From: Pseudomonadota bacterium
GTDB lineage: Bacteria > Pseudomonadota > Alphaproteobacteria > Sphingomonadales > Sphingomonadaceae
Direction of reading: 5' to 3'
Length of the DNA stretch: 9,532 bases
Assembly: GCA_030271595.1 (NCBI GenBank)
Contig: JARXKO010000043.1
Location: 1-9,532, forward strand
The first letter of the stretch is position 1. Each line of letters starts with the position of its first letter. A model generated the notes under the pieces. It did no database searches. It saw only the letters and a list, made by a program, of their open reading frames with translations, and had not been told where the DNA came from. A program made the position numbers and the translations under genes. Positions 1-6,567 of the stretch are shown piece by piece.

Positions 1-15
1 CGATTGTCGCCGCAC

Positions 16-29
16 TTGATTTCAATCAA
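16..29. promoter_or_regulatory. Perfect Fnr box (TTGAT-N4-ATCAA)
   Basis: The sequence reads TTGAT, TTCA, ATCAA, an exact match to the Fnr/anaerobox consensus and a perfect inverted repeat in its half-sites. The fnr-type gene in this window carries the E-x-x-S-R recognition helix that reads this motif. For plus-strand transcription, a site centred 41.5 bp upstream of the start would put the start near base 64, at the ATG proposed for the next ORF. It could equally serve a divergent minus-strand gene beyond the left edge. The motif is seen directly; its target is inference. Confidence 0.8.
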
Positions 30-63
30 GGCCCACGTCGTCCGATCGGCGGAACTTGGCGCC

Positions 64-504
64 ATGCTGCCCCCGTGCGCCAAACTTTCCTCCGCTGTCG
101 CCGCTGGTCACGATGAGTGTGACTGGCCGATCGGGCATGAAATCGATCTGTCGCTATGCCTCGACCTCGAGCGCCTCGCCGACGGGTTACCGGCCTTGCC
201 CTGCGACTATGATCTTCGGCAGCTAAGCGACCGATTGCACCATGCCAGCGAACGCTGGAGCGATCCGGCCAGCGCGCGTCTGGTCGCCGGATCGGCCGTG
301 GCGGCCGAGGCGCGGATCGCCGATTCGATTCATGCCGAGGACGTCGTCGAGGCGATCTGGCGCCATTGGCGCAAGCCATCGACTGCATCGACCGGCCAGC
401 TCAGTTATATGCTGCGCGCCTTGTTCGACGGCCGCCGCCGGGCCGTTGCGCTCGAGCAATTGTGGCTCGGCTGCGTCGATTGTCAGTCTTCGGCGAGGGA
501 CTGA
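64..504 (+). CDS. Hypothetical protein, possibly partial at 5' end
   Basis: This is an open frame of about 146 residues that I do not recognise. Its codon use is GC-rich at third positions, as in the neighbouring genes, which favours a real gene. The frame stays open to the left edge, so the true start may lie outside the window; a TTG at base 4 is another option. I chose the ATG at 64 because the Fnr box at 16-29 lies just upstream, with GGCGGAA about 10 nt before the ATG. The protein looks soluble, with no signal peptide or membrane segment. It has several cysteines, including a C-x-x-C close to the C-terminus, and a Trp/Arg-rich helical stretch in its second half. It is the only plus-strand gene, converges on fnr and overlaps its 3' end by 22 nt. 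If the box drives it, it would be induced at low oxygen. Function unknown. Confidence 0.5.
   Translation: MLPPCAKLSSAVAAGHDECDWPIGHEIDLSLCLDLERLADGLPALPCDYDLRQLSDRLHHASERWSDPASARLVAGSAVAAEARIADSIHAEDVVEAIWRHWRKPSTASTGQLSYMLRALFDGRRRAVALEQLWLGCVDCQSSARD
483..504. terminator. Small inverted repeat at the convergent gene ends
   Basis: TCAGTC and GACTGA form perfect 6-bp arms around a 10-nt loop. The arms contain the stop codons of the two convergent genes: the complement of tca is the fnr stop, and tga ends the plus-strand ORF. In plus-strand RNA two U-G pairs could extend the stem. There is no T-run on either side, so it is at best a weak bidirectional terminator and may be chance. Confidence 0.2.
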
Positions 505-1169
505 AGCGCGGCGCGGTCGTGAATCGCAACCGTTCGCCCGCCGCGATCGGCGGCGATGATCCCGGCGGCCTTGAGCTCGGTGAATTGGCGGCTGACGGTT
601 TCGATCGTCAGGCCGAGATAATCGCCGATGTCACCGCGACTGAGCGGCACCTCGATCGACCCCATGTTCCCATCGCGCATCAGGCCAAGCAGGAAACCCG
701 CGACCCGTGCCTTGGCGCTCTTTCGAGCAAGGGTCAGCTGGCGCTCGCGGGCCTCGTTGAGACTGCGCATGGTCCGCTCGAGCAGCGCGCGCTCGAGCTT
801 GGGCCGGTCGGCCATCGCCCGTTCGAACGAGGATCGCGGGTAAATGCATAATTCGGTGTTGCGGATGGCGATCGCGGTGAGCGCGCCGGAATCCGCAAAC
901 GGCTGGCCGACGAAATCGCCGTCGGCAAGCAATCCGACCGCCTGTTCGCGGCCGTCAGGAGTGGTCTTGAGCAGCTTGATCGCGCCGCTGACGATATTGG
1001 CGCAGAGCAGATTGTCATCGCCTTCCGAGGTCACCACGGTCCCTTCGCGCACCACAACCTTGCGGCCGAGCTTGCCGAGCTCGGCAAGCTCCGAGTCGCA
1101 CAGCGAAGCACATAGCGACGTGTCGCGGACAAGGCAGTCGTGGCAACGCTTGGGCAGATCATCGGCCAT
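483..1169 (-). CDS. fnr: Fnr/FnrN-type oxygen-sensing transcription regulator (Crp/Fnr family)
   Basis: A 228-residue global regulator of the low-oxygen response that binds TTGAT-N4-ATCAA as a dimer when its Fe-S cluster is intact. The N-terminus carries cysteines 9, 12, 20 and 24 (C-x2-C-x7-C-x3-C), the spacing style of alphaproteobacterial FnrN/FnrL proteins, and Cys108 is placed like the distal cluster ligand of E. coli FNR (Cys122). An effector beta-roll (about 35-120) is followed by the dimer helix (about 125-160) and a winged helix-turn-helix (about 175-220). The recognition helix has E190-T-V-S193-R194, the Fnr-type E-x-x-S-R signature. There is an extra cysteine at 56. The gene lies last in the cbb3 operon, 30 nt past a possible small ORF. 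It shows no Fnr box or clear promoter of its own, so it is probably made from the ccoN promoter. The Shine-Dalgarno is poor (GAGG only 2 nt before ATG) and the start codon lies in a hairpin. The family is sure; whether to name it fnrL, fnrN or fixK-like is less so. Confidence 0.95.
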   Translation of the reverse strand: MADDLPKRCHDCLVRDTSLCASLCDSELAELGKLGRKVVVREGTVVTSEGDDNLLCANIVSGAIKLLKTTPDGREQAVGLLADGDFVGQPFADSGALTAIAIRNTELCIYPRSSFERAMADRPKLERALLERTMRSLNEARERQLTLARKSAKARVAGFLLGLMRDGNMGSIEVPLSRGDIGDYLGLTIETVSRQFTELKAAGIIAADRGGRTVAIHDRAALQSLAED

Positions 1170-1187
1170 GGCCTCGTCTAGGCCATG
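1167..1187 (-). repeat. Hairpin over the fnr start codon
   Basis: An 8-bp perfect inverted repeat (CATGGCCT, 5-nt spacer, AGGCCATG). In the minus-strand transcript the second arm contains the fnr ATG and the GAGG that would be its ribosome site, so folding would hide the initiation region. The first arm carries an AUG-GCC-UAG, a two-codon reading frame ending before fnr. The fold is read from the sequence; a regulatory role is inference. Confidence 0.45.
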
Positions 1188-1199
1188 TCGATGGCCAAG

Positions 1200-1283
1200 T
1201 CAGCCCTCGGCCCTCGTCAGCCCCGGAGCAGCGAACGCAAGCACCGCGGCGGCCGCGAACGGTCCGCCGCGCATTGGTGTCAT
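1200..1283 (-). CDS. Possible 27-residue hydrophobic peptide after ccoS
   Basis: The ATG overlaps the ccoS stop codon as ATGA, the same 4-nt coupling used between other genes of this operon. The predicted peptide begins MTPMRGGPF, has an Ala/Leu/Val/Phe-rich stretch at about residues 9-20, and ends in a short polar tail. It could be a tiny single-helix membrane peptide, or the leftover signal-peptide end of a decayed gene. It fills most of the 110 nt between ccoS and fnr. Its codons (ACA, CCA, GGA, AGG) are less typical of the region, which argues for caution. I do not recognise it, and it may not be translated. Confidence 0.3.
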   Translation of the reverse strand: MTPMRGGPFAAAAVLAFAAPGLTRAEG

Positions 1284-1441
1284 CCCCGCCCCTCCACGTC
1301 TTCGTCATCATCAATCAGGATTCGCTCGGCTGCGCCGTCGAGATCCTCGAACTGCCCGCTCCGTGCCGACCAGAAGAACGCGGCCAGCGCGGCCAGTCCC
1401 AGTCCCAGCGCAATCGGCAGGAGAAGCAGGATTTCGGTCAT
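1280..1441 (-). CDS. ccoS: CcoS, cbb3 oxidase maturation small membrane protein
   Basis: A 53-residue protein of the FixS/CcoS family, needed for a functional, cofactor-containing cbb3 oxidase. It has one N-terminal membrane helix (about residues 3-24, Leu/Ala/Gly-rich). This is followed by the family signature W-S-A-R-S-G-Q-F-E-D-L at about 24-34 and an acidic C-terminal tail (D-D-D-E-D). Length is normal for the family. The ATG overlaps the ccoI stop by 4 nt (ATGA) and the ribosome site is weak, so translation probably depends on coupling to ccoI. Its own stop overlaps the ATG of a possible 27-codon ORF. Confidence 0.93.
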   Translation of the reverse strand: MTEILLLLPIALGLGLAALAAFFWSARSGQFEDLDGAAERILIDDDEDVEGRG

Positions 1442-3564
1442 CGCGCCGCCCACTGCAGGCGCAGCGAATTGGCGACGACGATGATCGAACTTCCCGACAT
1501 CGCCAGCGCTGCGATCAATGGCGTGATCAGCCCGGCGATGGCGAGCGGCACGGCCAGCGCATTATAGCCGATCGCGAGCGCGAAATTCTGCTTCACCACC
1601 CGCATCGTCCGGCGCGAGGCCCGCAGCGCGACCGGAACGGCGAGCAAGCTGTCGCCGAAGAAGATGAAGTCCGCCGACATCTGGCCGACGTCGCTCGCCG
1701 CCGCGGGCGCCATTGCCACGTTGGCGCTTTTCATCGCCGGTCCGTCGTTGAGGCCGTCGCCGACCATCAGCACGCGGTGCCCGGCCGCCTGCTCCGCCGC
1801 GACCAGCGCATTCTTCCCGTCCGGTGTGACCTCCCCCGCCGCGGGAATCCGCATCGCCGCGGCGATCGCGACCACCACCTCGGCGCGATCGCCGCTGACC
1901 AGCAGCGGCTCGACTGACTCTCGGCGAAGCTCGGCCATGGCCTTGGCGGCATCGGGCCGGAGCGTGTCCGCGAAGACGATCGAGCGGACCCGCCCGCCGA
2001 CGGTGCCGAAGCCTGCCTGAGTGGACGAACCGAGGCTCGTGCCGCCGACCCAATCGGGCCGCCCGAACCGCCATTCGCGGCGCTTGTGGAACCCCCGGAC
2101 ACCAAGCCCGGGCTCCTCGGCGACATCGGTCAGGGTGGCGCTGTCGACATCGCTTAGCGCGCTGGTCACTGCCCGCGCCAACGGATGACGGCTGGCGCGG
2201 GCGAGCGCCGCGAGGATCGAGCGCTCGCCGACCCCCTGGGGCAGGTTCGAGGCTTCAAGCCGTCCCAGGGTCGCGGTCCCGGTCTTGTCGAGCAAGGCGC
2301 GGTCGATCCCCGCCATCCGTTCGAGCGCCGATCCGGTGCGAAGCAGAATCCCGCCGCGCATCAGCGAACCCGCGGCGACCACCTGGGCGATCGGAACCGC
2401 CAGACCCAGCGCGCACGGGCAGGTAATGATCAAGACCGCGACCGCGATCAGCAACGCCTGGTGGACACCCGCACCGCTCAGCCACCACCCGATGAAGCTT
2501 AATGCGGCCAGGCTGTGCACCGCCGGCGCGTACAGCCGCGCCGCGCGGTCGGCGATCCCGACCATGGTCGAGCGCGACTGGCCGGCCGCCTCCATCAGCC
2601 GCGCGATGGCCGCGATTCCCGTCGCCTCGCCAACCGCTGTCGCGGTGACCTCCACCGGGTTGGCGATATTGATCGTCCCGGCAATCACCGCCGAGCCCGG
2701 ACCAACCGCGATTGGCAGGCTTTCGCCGGTCACCAGCGACTGGTCGATCTCGCTGCTCCCAAGCGCGACTTCGCCATCTGCAGCAATGCGCTCGCCGGCG
2801 GCGACGAACAGCCGGTCGCCGGGCATCAGCGCCTCGACTGGCCGGCGGTGGTGACGGCCATCGATCACGACCGTCGCTTCGCCCGGCACCCGGCGCAGCA
2901 GCGCCGCCACCGAATCCTCCGCCCGGGCCCGCATCAGGCTGTCGAGAAAGCGGCCGCCGAGAAGGAAGAACAGCAGCATCACCGCTCCGTCGAAATAGGC
3001 GTGGGGGCCGCCGGTCGCGGTTTCGTAGAGGCTCATTGCGACGGTCAGCAGGACTCCGATGGAAATCGGCACGTCCATGTTGGTCCGGCGATTGCGCAGC
3101 GCCCGCAACGCGCTGCGGAAAAACGGCCGGCCCGAATACGCGACCGCGGGGATCGCGATCAGCGCCGACACCCAGTGAAACAGCTGGCGGGTGTCGCCGG
3201 TCGCGCCCGACCAGATGCTGACCGACAGCAGCATGATGTTCATCGCCGCGAAGCCGGCCACCGCGAGCGCCAGCATCAGCTCGCGGCTCTCCGCGTTGCG
3301 ACCGGGCGTGGCCAGCGCTTGACCGGCAAACGGATGGGCGGCGAAGCCGAGGCTCGCGAACGCCTCGACGACCGCCTCGTCGCTCAATCCGGGGACGTGA
3401 TCGACCCGAACTCGGCGGGCGCCGAGATTGACCCGAGCGGATTCGATTCCGCCGACCTTGGGCAGGCCCTGCTCGATGCGCGCGATGCAGGCCGCGCAGC
3501 GCATCCCCTCGACCGCGAACAGCGATTGGCTGGCGCCCGGCGCGATCCGCTGCGGCGCGTTCAC
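1438..3564 (-). CDS. ccoI: CcoI/FixI copper-transporting P1B-type ATPase
   Basis: A 708-residue heavy-metal P-type ATPase that exports Cu(I) across the inner membrane for CuB assembly in the cbb3 oxidase. In order it shows an N-terminal metal-binding domain with G-M-R-C23-A-A-C26, membrane segments from about 95 to 210, and the actuator loop with T-G-E-S at 279-282. The metal-site helix with C382-P-C384 follows. Then come the phosphorylation motif D426-K-T-G-T, the H-P pair at 460-461, G-D-G-L-N-D at 602-607, and two last helices with M-S-G-S-S near 689-693. All catalytic motifs are present. I chose the GTG at 3564: it overlaps the ccoH stop as GTGA, has GGAGG 7 nt upstream, and the metal-binding domain begins just after it. 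The frame is open further upstream, but that part overlaps ccoH and is not family-like. Its place beside ccoH and ccoS separates it from a general CopA copper-resistance pump. Confidence 0.96.
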   Translation of the reverse strand: MNAPQRIAPGASQSLFAVEGMRCAACIARIEQGLPKVGGIESARVNLGARRVRVDHVPGLSDEAVVEAFASLGFAAHPFAGQALATPGRNAESRELMLALAVAGFAAMNIMLLSVSIWSGATGDTRQLFHWVSALIAIPAVAYSGRPFFRSALRALRNRRTNMDVPISIGVLLTVAMSLYETATGGPHAYFDGAVMLLFFLLGGRFLDSLMRARAEDSVAALLRRVPGEATVVIDGRHHRRPVEALMPGDRLFVAAGERIAADGEVALGSSEIDQSLVTGESLPIAVGPGSAVIAGTINIANPVEVTATAVGEATGIAAIARLMEAAGQSRSTMVGIADRAARLYAPAVHSLAALSFIGWWLSGAGVHQALLIAVAVLIITCPCALGLAVPIAQVVAAGSLMRGGILLRTGSALERMAGIDRALLDKTGTATLGRLEASNLPQGVGERSILAALARASRHPLARAVTSALSDVDSATLTDVAEEPGLGVRGFHKRREWRFGRPDWVGGTSLGSSTQAGFGTVGGRVRSIVFADTLRPDAAKAMAELRRESVEPLLVSGDRAEVVVAIAAAMRIPAAGEVTPDGKNALVAAEQAAGHRVLMVGDGLNDGPAMKSANVAMAPAAASDVGQMSADFIFFGDSLLAVPVALRASRRTMRVVKQNFALAIGYNALAVPLAIAGLITPLIAALAMSGSSIIVVANSLRLQWAAR

Positions 3565-4004
3565 GACTTGACCTCCGTCAGGAAGTGCGCCGCATGGCCG
3601 CCAGCGCGGATGGTGACATGCGCTTGCCAACGCCCGGGACTTACCGGGTCGAGCGAGCGCAGCACGCCGTTGCCGATCGCGGCCATGCGTGGGCGGGCCT
3701 CGGCGATCCGGCCGAGCGGGTGGACCAGGACGACGTCGGCCGTCGCGGAGCCGCCGGCATTGGTGCGAATGATCAGGTGGCCGTCCTCGATGGTTGTCTG
3801 CGCGGTCCAGCCGAGCCGGTCCTGGGCCCGGGCCTTGGCGATCCACCGATTATAGTCCTGGCTCGCGACATAGCCGTTTTCGGCCAACAACCCGCCGAAG
3901 GTTGAGCTGGCCAGTCGCGCCATGGTGAAATTGACCGCGATCACGATCGCGAAAAAGCCGCTCAGGATGGCGGTCATGTGCCAGCCGGTGAAGCGTCTGG
4001 TCAT
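3561..4004 (-). CDS. ccoH: CcoH/FixH, cbb3 oxidase assembly membrane protein
   Basis: A 147-residue FixH family protein, an inner-membrane factor for assembly and stability of the cbb3 oxidase. One N-terminal membrane helix (about 10-29) follows the F-T-G-W-H-M start typical of the family. Next come the conserved M-A-R-L-A-S-S-T-F-G-G region (about 28-38) and V-A-S-Q-D-Y-N-R-W (about 46-54), then a periplasmic beta-rich domain ending in H-F-L-T-E. The ATG overlaps the ccoG stop by 4 nt (ATGA) and has a good GGAGG site. Its stop overlaps the ccoI GTG start. Nothing looks damaged. Confidence 0.93.
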   Translation of the reverse strand: MTRRFTGWHMTAILSGFFAIVIAVNFTMARLASSTFGGLLAENGYVASQDYNRWIAKARAQDRLGWTAQTTIEDGHLIIRTNAGGSATADVVLVHPLGRIAEARPRMAAIGNGVLRSLDPVSPGRWQAHVTIRAGGHAAHFLTEVKS

Positions 4005-5467
4005 TGCGATTCCTCCGGTCGTTCGAAGCGCGCCTTCCCGACCGCCTGGCCGCCGTCGCGGTCGAGCGCCCGGGCGACGATCAGGATCGGGGTTTGCTGC
4101 GGGCCGCTGTCGGGCGCGGCGAGATACAGCGAATGGGTCGCGACCTGATCCGCGGGGACGTCATACGCAAGCGCGCTCACCGACTGATCCGAGCCGCGCG
4201 ATTCATCCCACAAGCGCCCCTTGATCCCATCGACGGTGACGATGAACCGGCGCGGCCGTTCCTCCATGTTGCTGAGCTTGATGGTGAAGCTGTTGCGAAT
4301 CTCGCCATTACTCAGCCGCACCCATACCGGATTGCGGCTCTGCGCGATGTCGAGCGTGAGGCGCTCGCGGTTGCCGAGCGTGAACAACATGGCCAGGCCG
4401 ACTGCTGCCCAGATGGTGAAATAGACGATCGTCCGCTGGCGCAGGACCCGGCGCAGCGGGCTTTTTGCCGGAAGCCCGGCACGAGCGAGTTCCTCATCGA
4501 CTTCGGTGGTGTAGCCGATCAGCTTGGGCGGGCGGCCGACCCGGCGCATGACCTCGTCGCACGCATCGATGCACAAGGCGCAGGTGATGCAGCCGATCTG
4601 CGGTCCCTGGCGAATGTCGATCCCGGTCGGGCACACCGCGACACAGGCCAGGCAATCGATGCAGTCCCCGGCGGGGCTCAAGCTCGCGGCCTCGAGCTGG
4701 CGCTTGACGCCGTGGCTGCGGGGCTCCCCGCGCCACGCCTTGTAGGTCACCACCAGGCTTTGCTCGTCGAGCATCGCGCCCTGGATGCGCGGCCACGGGC
4801 ACATGTAGATGCAGACCTGCTCGCGCAGGAAACCGCCGAAGATGAAGGTCGTCATCGTCAACACGAAAACGGTCGCATACGCGACCCGCGGCGCGGTCCC
4901 GGTGATCAGCTGGTGGAACAGCGTCGGAGCGTCGGCGAAATAGAAAATCCACGCGCCGCCGGTCAGCACTCCGATCGCCAGCCATACCGACCATTTGCTC
5001 AGCCGCCGGGCGATCTTGGCCGGTCCCCATGGCGCGTCGTCGAGCTTGCGCTGGGCATTGCGGTCGCCGTCGATGAACCGCTCGACATGGAGGAACAAAT
5101 CGGTCCACACGGTCTGGGGACAGGTGTAGCCGCACCACGCCCGGCCGACTGCGCTGGTGACCAGGAACAGCCCGAGCGCGGCCATCACCAGAAGCCCGGC
5201 GACATAATAGAATTCCTGCGGCCAGATCTCGATCGAGAACATGTAGAAGCGGCGGTGGGCAAGATCGATCAGCACCGCCTGATCGGGCGCGTGCGGACCG
5301 CGGTTCCAGCGCAGCCACGGAGACGCGTAATAGATCGTCAGCGTGACCACCATCACCAGCCATTTGAAGCGCCGGAACGGTCCGTCGATCTGTCGCGGGA
5401 AGACCTTGCGGCGCTTTTCGAAAAATTGGTTCCGGGCGCGGTTGGTGAGGTCGTCAGCGGGAAGCAT
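4001..5467 (-). CDS. ccoG: CcoG/RdxA/FixG Fe-S membrane protein for cbb3 copper delivery
   Basis: A 488-residue polytopic membrane protein with two ferredoxin-like clusters. In Rhodobacter, CcoG is described as a cupric reductase that helps supply Cu(I) to the oxidase. Membrane segments lie near 36-50, 87-105, 160-178, 198-214 and 347-364. Two C-x3-C-P pairs are at Cys112/116 and Cys219/223, as in related NapH/NosR proteins. Cluster motifs are C269-x2-C272-x2-C275-x3-C279-P and C293-x2-C296-x2-C299-x3-C303. The C-terminal 120 or so residues form the Ig-like FixG domain. I chose the ATG at 5467, which overlaps the ccoP end by 14 nt, because the conserved N-terminal region (R-N-Q-F-F-E-K-R-R-K-V) follows closely. 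The frame is open to an ATG at 5530, but that extension is a basic shadow of ccoP. The ribosome site is weak, so coupling to ccoP is likely. Confidence 0.94.
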   Translation of the reverse strand: MLPADDLTNRARNQFFEKRRKVFPRQIDGPFRRFKWLVMVVTLTIYYASPWLRWNRGPHAPDQAVLIDLAHRRFYMFSIEIWPQEFYYVAGLLVMAALGLFLVTSAVGRAWCGYTCPQTVWTDLFLHVERFIDGDRNAQRKLDDAPWGPAKIARRLSKWSVWLAIGVLTGGAWIFYFADAPTLFHQLITGTAPRVAYATVFVLTMTTFIFGGFLREQVCIYMCPWPRIQGAMLDEQSLVVTYKAWRGEPRSHGVKRQLEAASLSPAGDCIDCLACVAVCPTGIDIRQGPQIGCITCALCIDACDEVMRRVGRPPKLIGYTTEVDEELARAGLPAKSPLRRVLRQRTIVYFTIWAAVGLAMLFTLGNRERLTLDIAQSRNPVWVRLSNGEIRNSFTIKLSNMEERPRRFIVTVDGIKGRLWDESRGSDQSVSALAYDVPADQVATHSLYLAAPDSGPQQTPILIVARALDRDGGQAVGKARFERPEESQ

Positions 5468-6413
5468 TTTGCTTGACCGGCGCCGGGACCTTGCCGGCTT
5501 CCGCCTGCGCTTCCCCCTGCGGCTCGGCATCGGGCACGAACTTCTCGCCGCCGCCGAGTGAATGGACGTAAGCGGCGAGCATCTTGACCGTTGCCGGGTC
5601 GAGCCGGCCGCCCCACGCAGGCATCACCCCGCCGCGGCCGTTGGTCAGCGTTTCGACAATGGTCTCGCGGTCGCCGCCGTAGAGCCAGATGCGGTCGGTA
5701 AGGTTGGGCGCGCCGAGCAGCCTGTTGCCCTTGCCGTCGGCGCCGTGGCAGGCGGCGCAAGTGGCAGCGAAGACGAGGCTTCCGCGCGCCGCCGAAGCGC
5801 CTGGCCGGGCAGCGCCCGACAAGGTCATGACATAAGCCGCGACATCGCCGATCTGCGCCGGCGGCAGCAGGCCGTCACGACCGAAAGCCGGCATCTGGCT
5901 GACCCGGGTCGCCGGGTCGGGGGCGAAGCGGACGCCGTGGTCGATCGTCTGATAGATGGTCTTGAGGTCGCCGCCCCACAGCCAGTCGTCATCGTTGAGA
6001 TTGGCATAGCCCTTGCCGCCGGCGGCGCCCGACCCGTGGCATTGCACGCAATTGACCCGGAATGCAGCGGCCCCGCCCTGGATCGCGGCATGCATCAGTT
6101 TGGAATCGTCGGGCAGGCGCTCGACCGGGATTTGCGCAAGCGCCAGCATGAGCGGCTTGCGCCGTGCCGATTCCGACTTCATCTCGGCGCTCAACTGGTC
6201 GCGGCTCGACCAATGGGAAAGGCCGGCGGTCGCCCCGCCGATCATCGGCCAGGCCGGGTAATAAATGGTGTAGCCAATGGCAAAGACGATGGTCGCATAG
6301 AGGGTCAGCAGCCACCATCGCGGCATCGGCGTATCGAGCTCCTCGATCCCGTCCCATTCGTGGCCGACGGTTTCGGTGCCGGTCGCCGGATCGATATGCT
6401 TGCCTTCACCCAT
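5454..6413 (-). CDS. ccoP: CcoP/FixP, diheme cytochrome c subunit of cbb3 oxidase
   Basis: A 319-residue subunit III that passes electrons from soluble cytochromes to CcoO. It has a cytoplasmic N-terminus with the family-like G-H-E-W-D-G-I-E-E-L-D-T-P-M-P-R-W-W block (about 17-34). One membrane helix (about 33-52) follows, then two periplasmic cytochrome c domains. Heme sites are C122-x-x-C125-H126 with probable axial Met174 (M-P-A-F-G), and C219-x-x-C222-H223 with probable axial Met264 (M-P-A-W-G). Downstream of the last domain is a low-complexity Ala/Glu/Gly/Pro tail of about 30 residues. The ATG overlaps the ccoQ end by 8 nt and its own end overlaps ccoG by 14 nt. Length is at the long side of normal because of the tail. 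Confidence 0.96.
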   Translation of the reverse strand: MGEGKHIDPATGTETVGHEWDGIEELDTPMPRWWLLTLYATIVFAIGYTIYYPAWPMIGGATAGLSHWSSRDQLSAEMKSESARRKPLMLALAQIPVERLPDDSKLMHAAIQGGAAAFRVNCVQCHGSGAAGGKGYANLNDDDWLWGGDLKTIYQTIDHGVRFAPDPATRVSQMPAFGRDGLLPPAQIGDVAAYVMTLSGAARPGASAARGSLVFAATCAACHGADGKGNRLLGAPNLTDRIWLYGGDRETIVETLTNGRGGVMPAWGGRLDPATVKMLAAYVHSLGGGEKFVPDAEPQGEAQAEAGKVPAPVKQNASR

Positions 6414-6567
6414 CGCGCTCGTCCTCGTCGAAGATCATGTCCGCGGCGCGGCGGTTGGAGGGGCGCTTCGACGGGCGAAAGGCCCAGCCAACAAGGACCA
6501 GATACAGCAGCGCCATCAGCGCCAGCCAAATGCTGTCGGCGAAGTGGCGGAAGCCTTCGTAGCTCAC
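6406..6567 (-). CDS. ccoQ: CcoQ/FixQ, small subunit of cbb3 oxidase
   Basis: A 53-residue single-helix membrane protein that stabilises the cbb3 complex. It starts with GTG, which overlaps the ccoO stop as GTGA and is preceded by a strong purine-rich ribosome site (AGGAGGAGGA) inside the end of ccoO. The N-terminus [11 protein letters not shown] matches the family pattern. A membrane helix spans about 12-30, followed by a basic patch ([10 protein letters not shown]) and an acidic tail (F-D-E-D-E-R-D-G). The pattern indicates an N-out, C-in orientation. Its end overlaps the ccoP start by 8 nt. It is identified by position and shape as well as sequence. Confidence 0.93.
   Translation of the reverse strand: MSYEGFRHFADSIWLALMALLYLVLVGWAFRPSKRPSNRRAADMIFDEDERDG

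Noticed and set aside
3568..3581. Fnr/FixK-like motif TTGAC-N4-GTCAG just before ccoI
   Set aside because: It is formed by the last codons of ccoH and by the ccoI ribosome site. It is centred only 10 nt before the GTG, so a class II start would fall inside ccoI.
3565..3846. 94-residue N-terminal extension of CcoI
   Set aside because: It overlaps ccoH, reads as a Pro/Arg/Gly-rich shadow, and the GTG at 3564 has a good ribosome site and GTGA coupling.
2515..3855. 446-codon open frame on the plus strand
   Set aside because: It is antisense to ccoI and ccoH; the composition is a low-information Arg/Ala/Asp mix.
3931..3944. Fnr-like motif TTGAC-N4-ATCAC
   Set aside because: It lies within the N-terminal membrane-helix codons of ccoH, with no gene start suitably placed downstream. 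It is probably chance.
4004..5476. 490-codon open frame on the plus strand
   Set aside because: It is an exact antisense shadow of ccoG; the ferredoxin motifs on the minus strand settle the coding strand.
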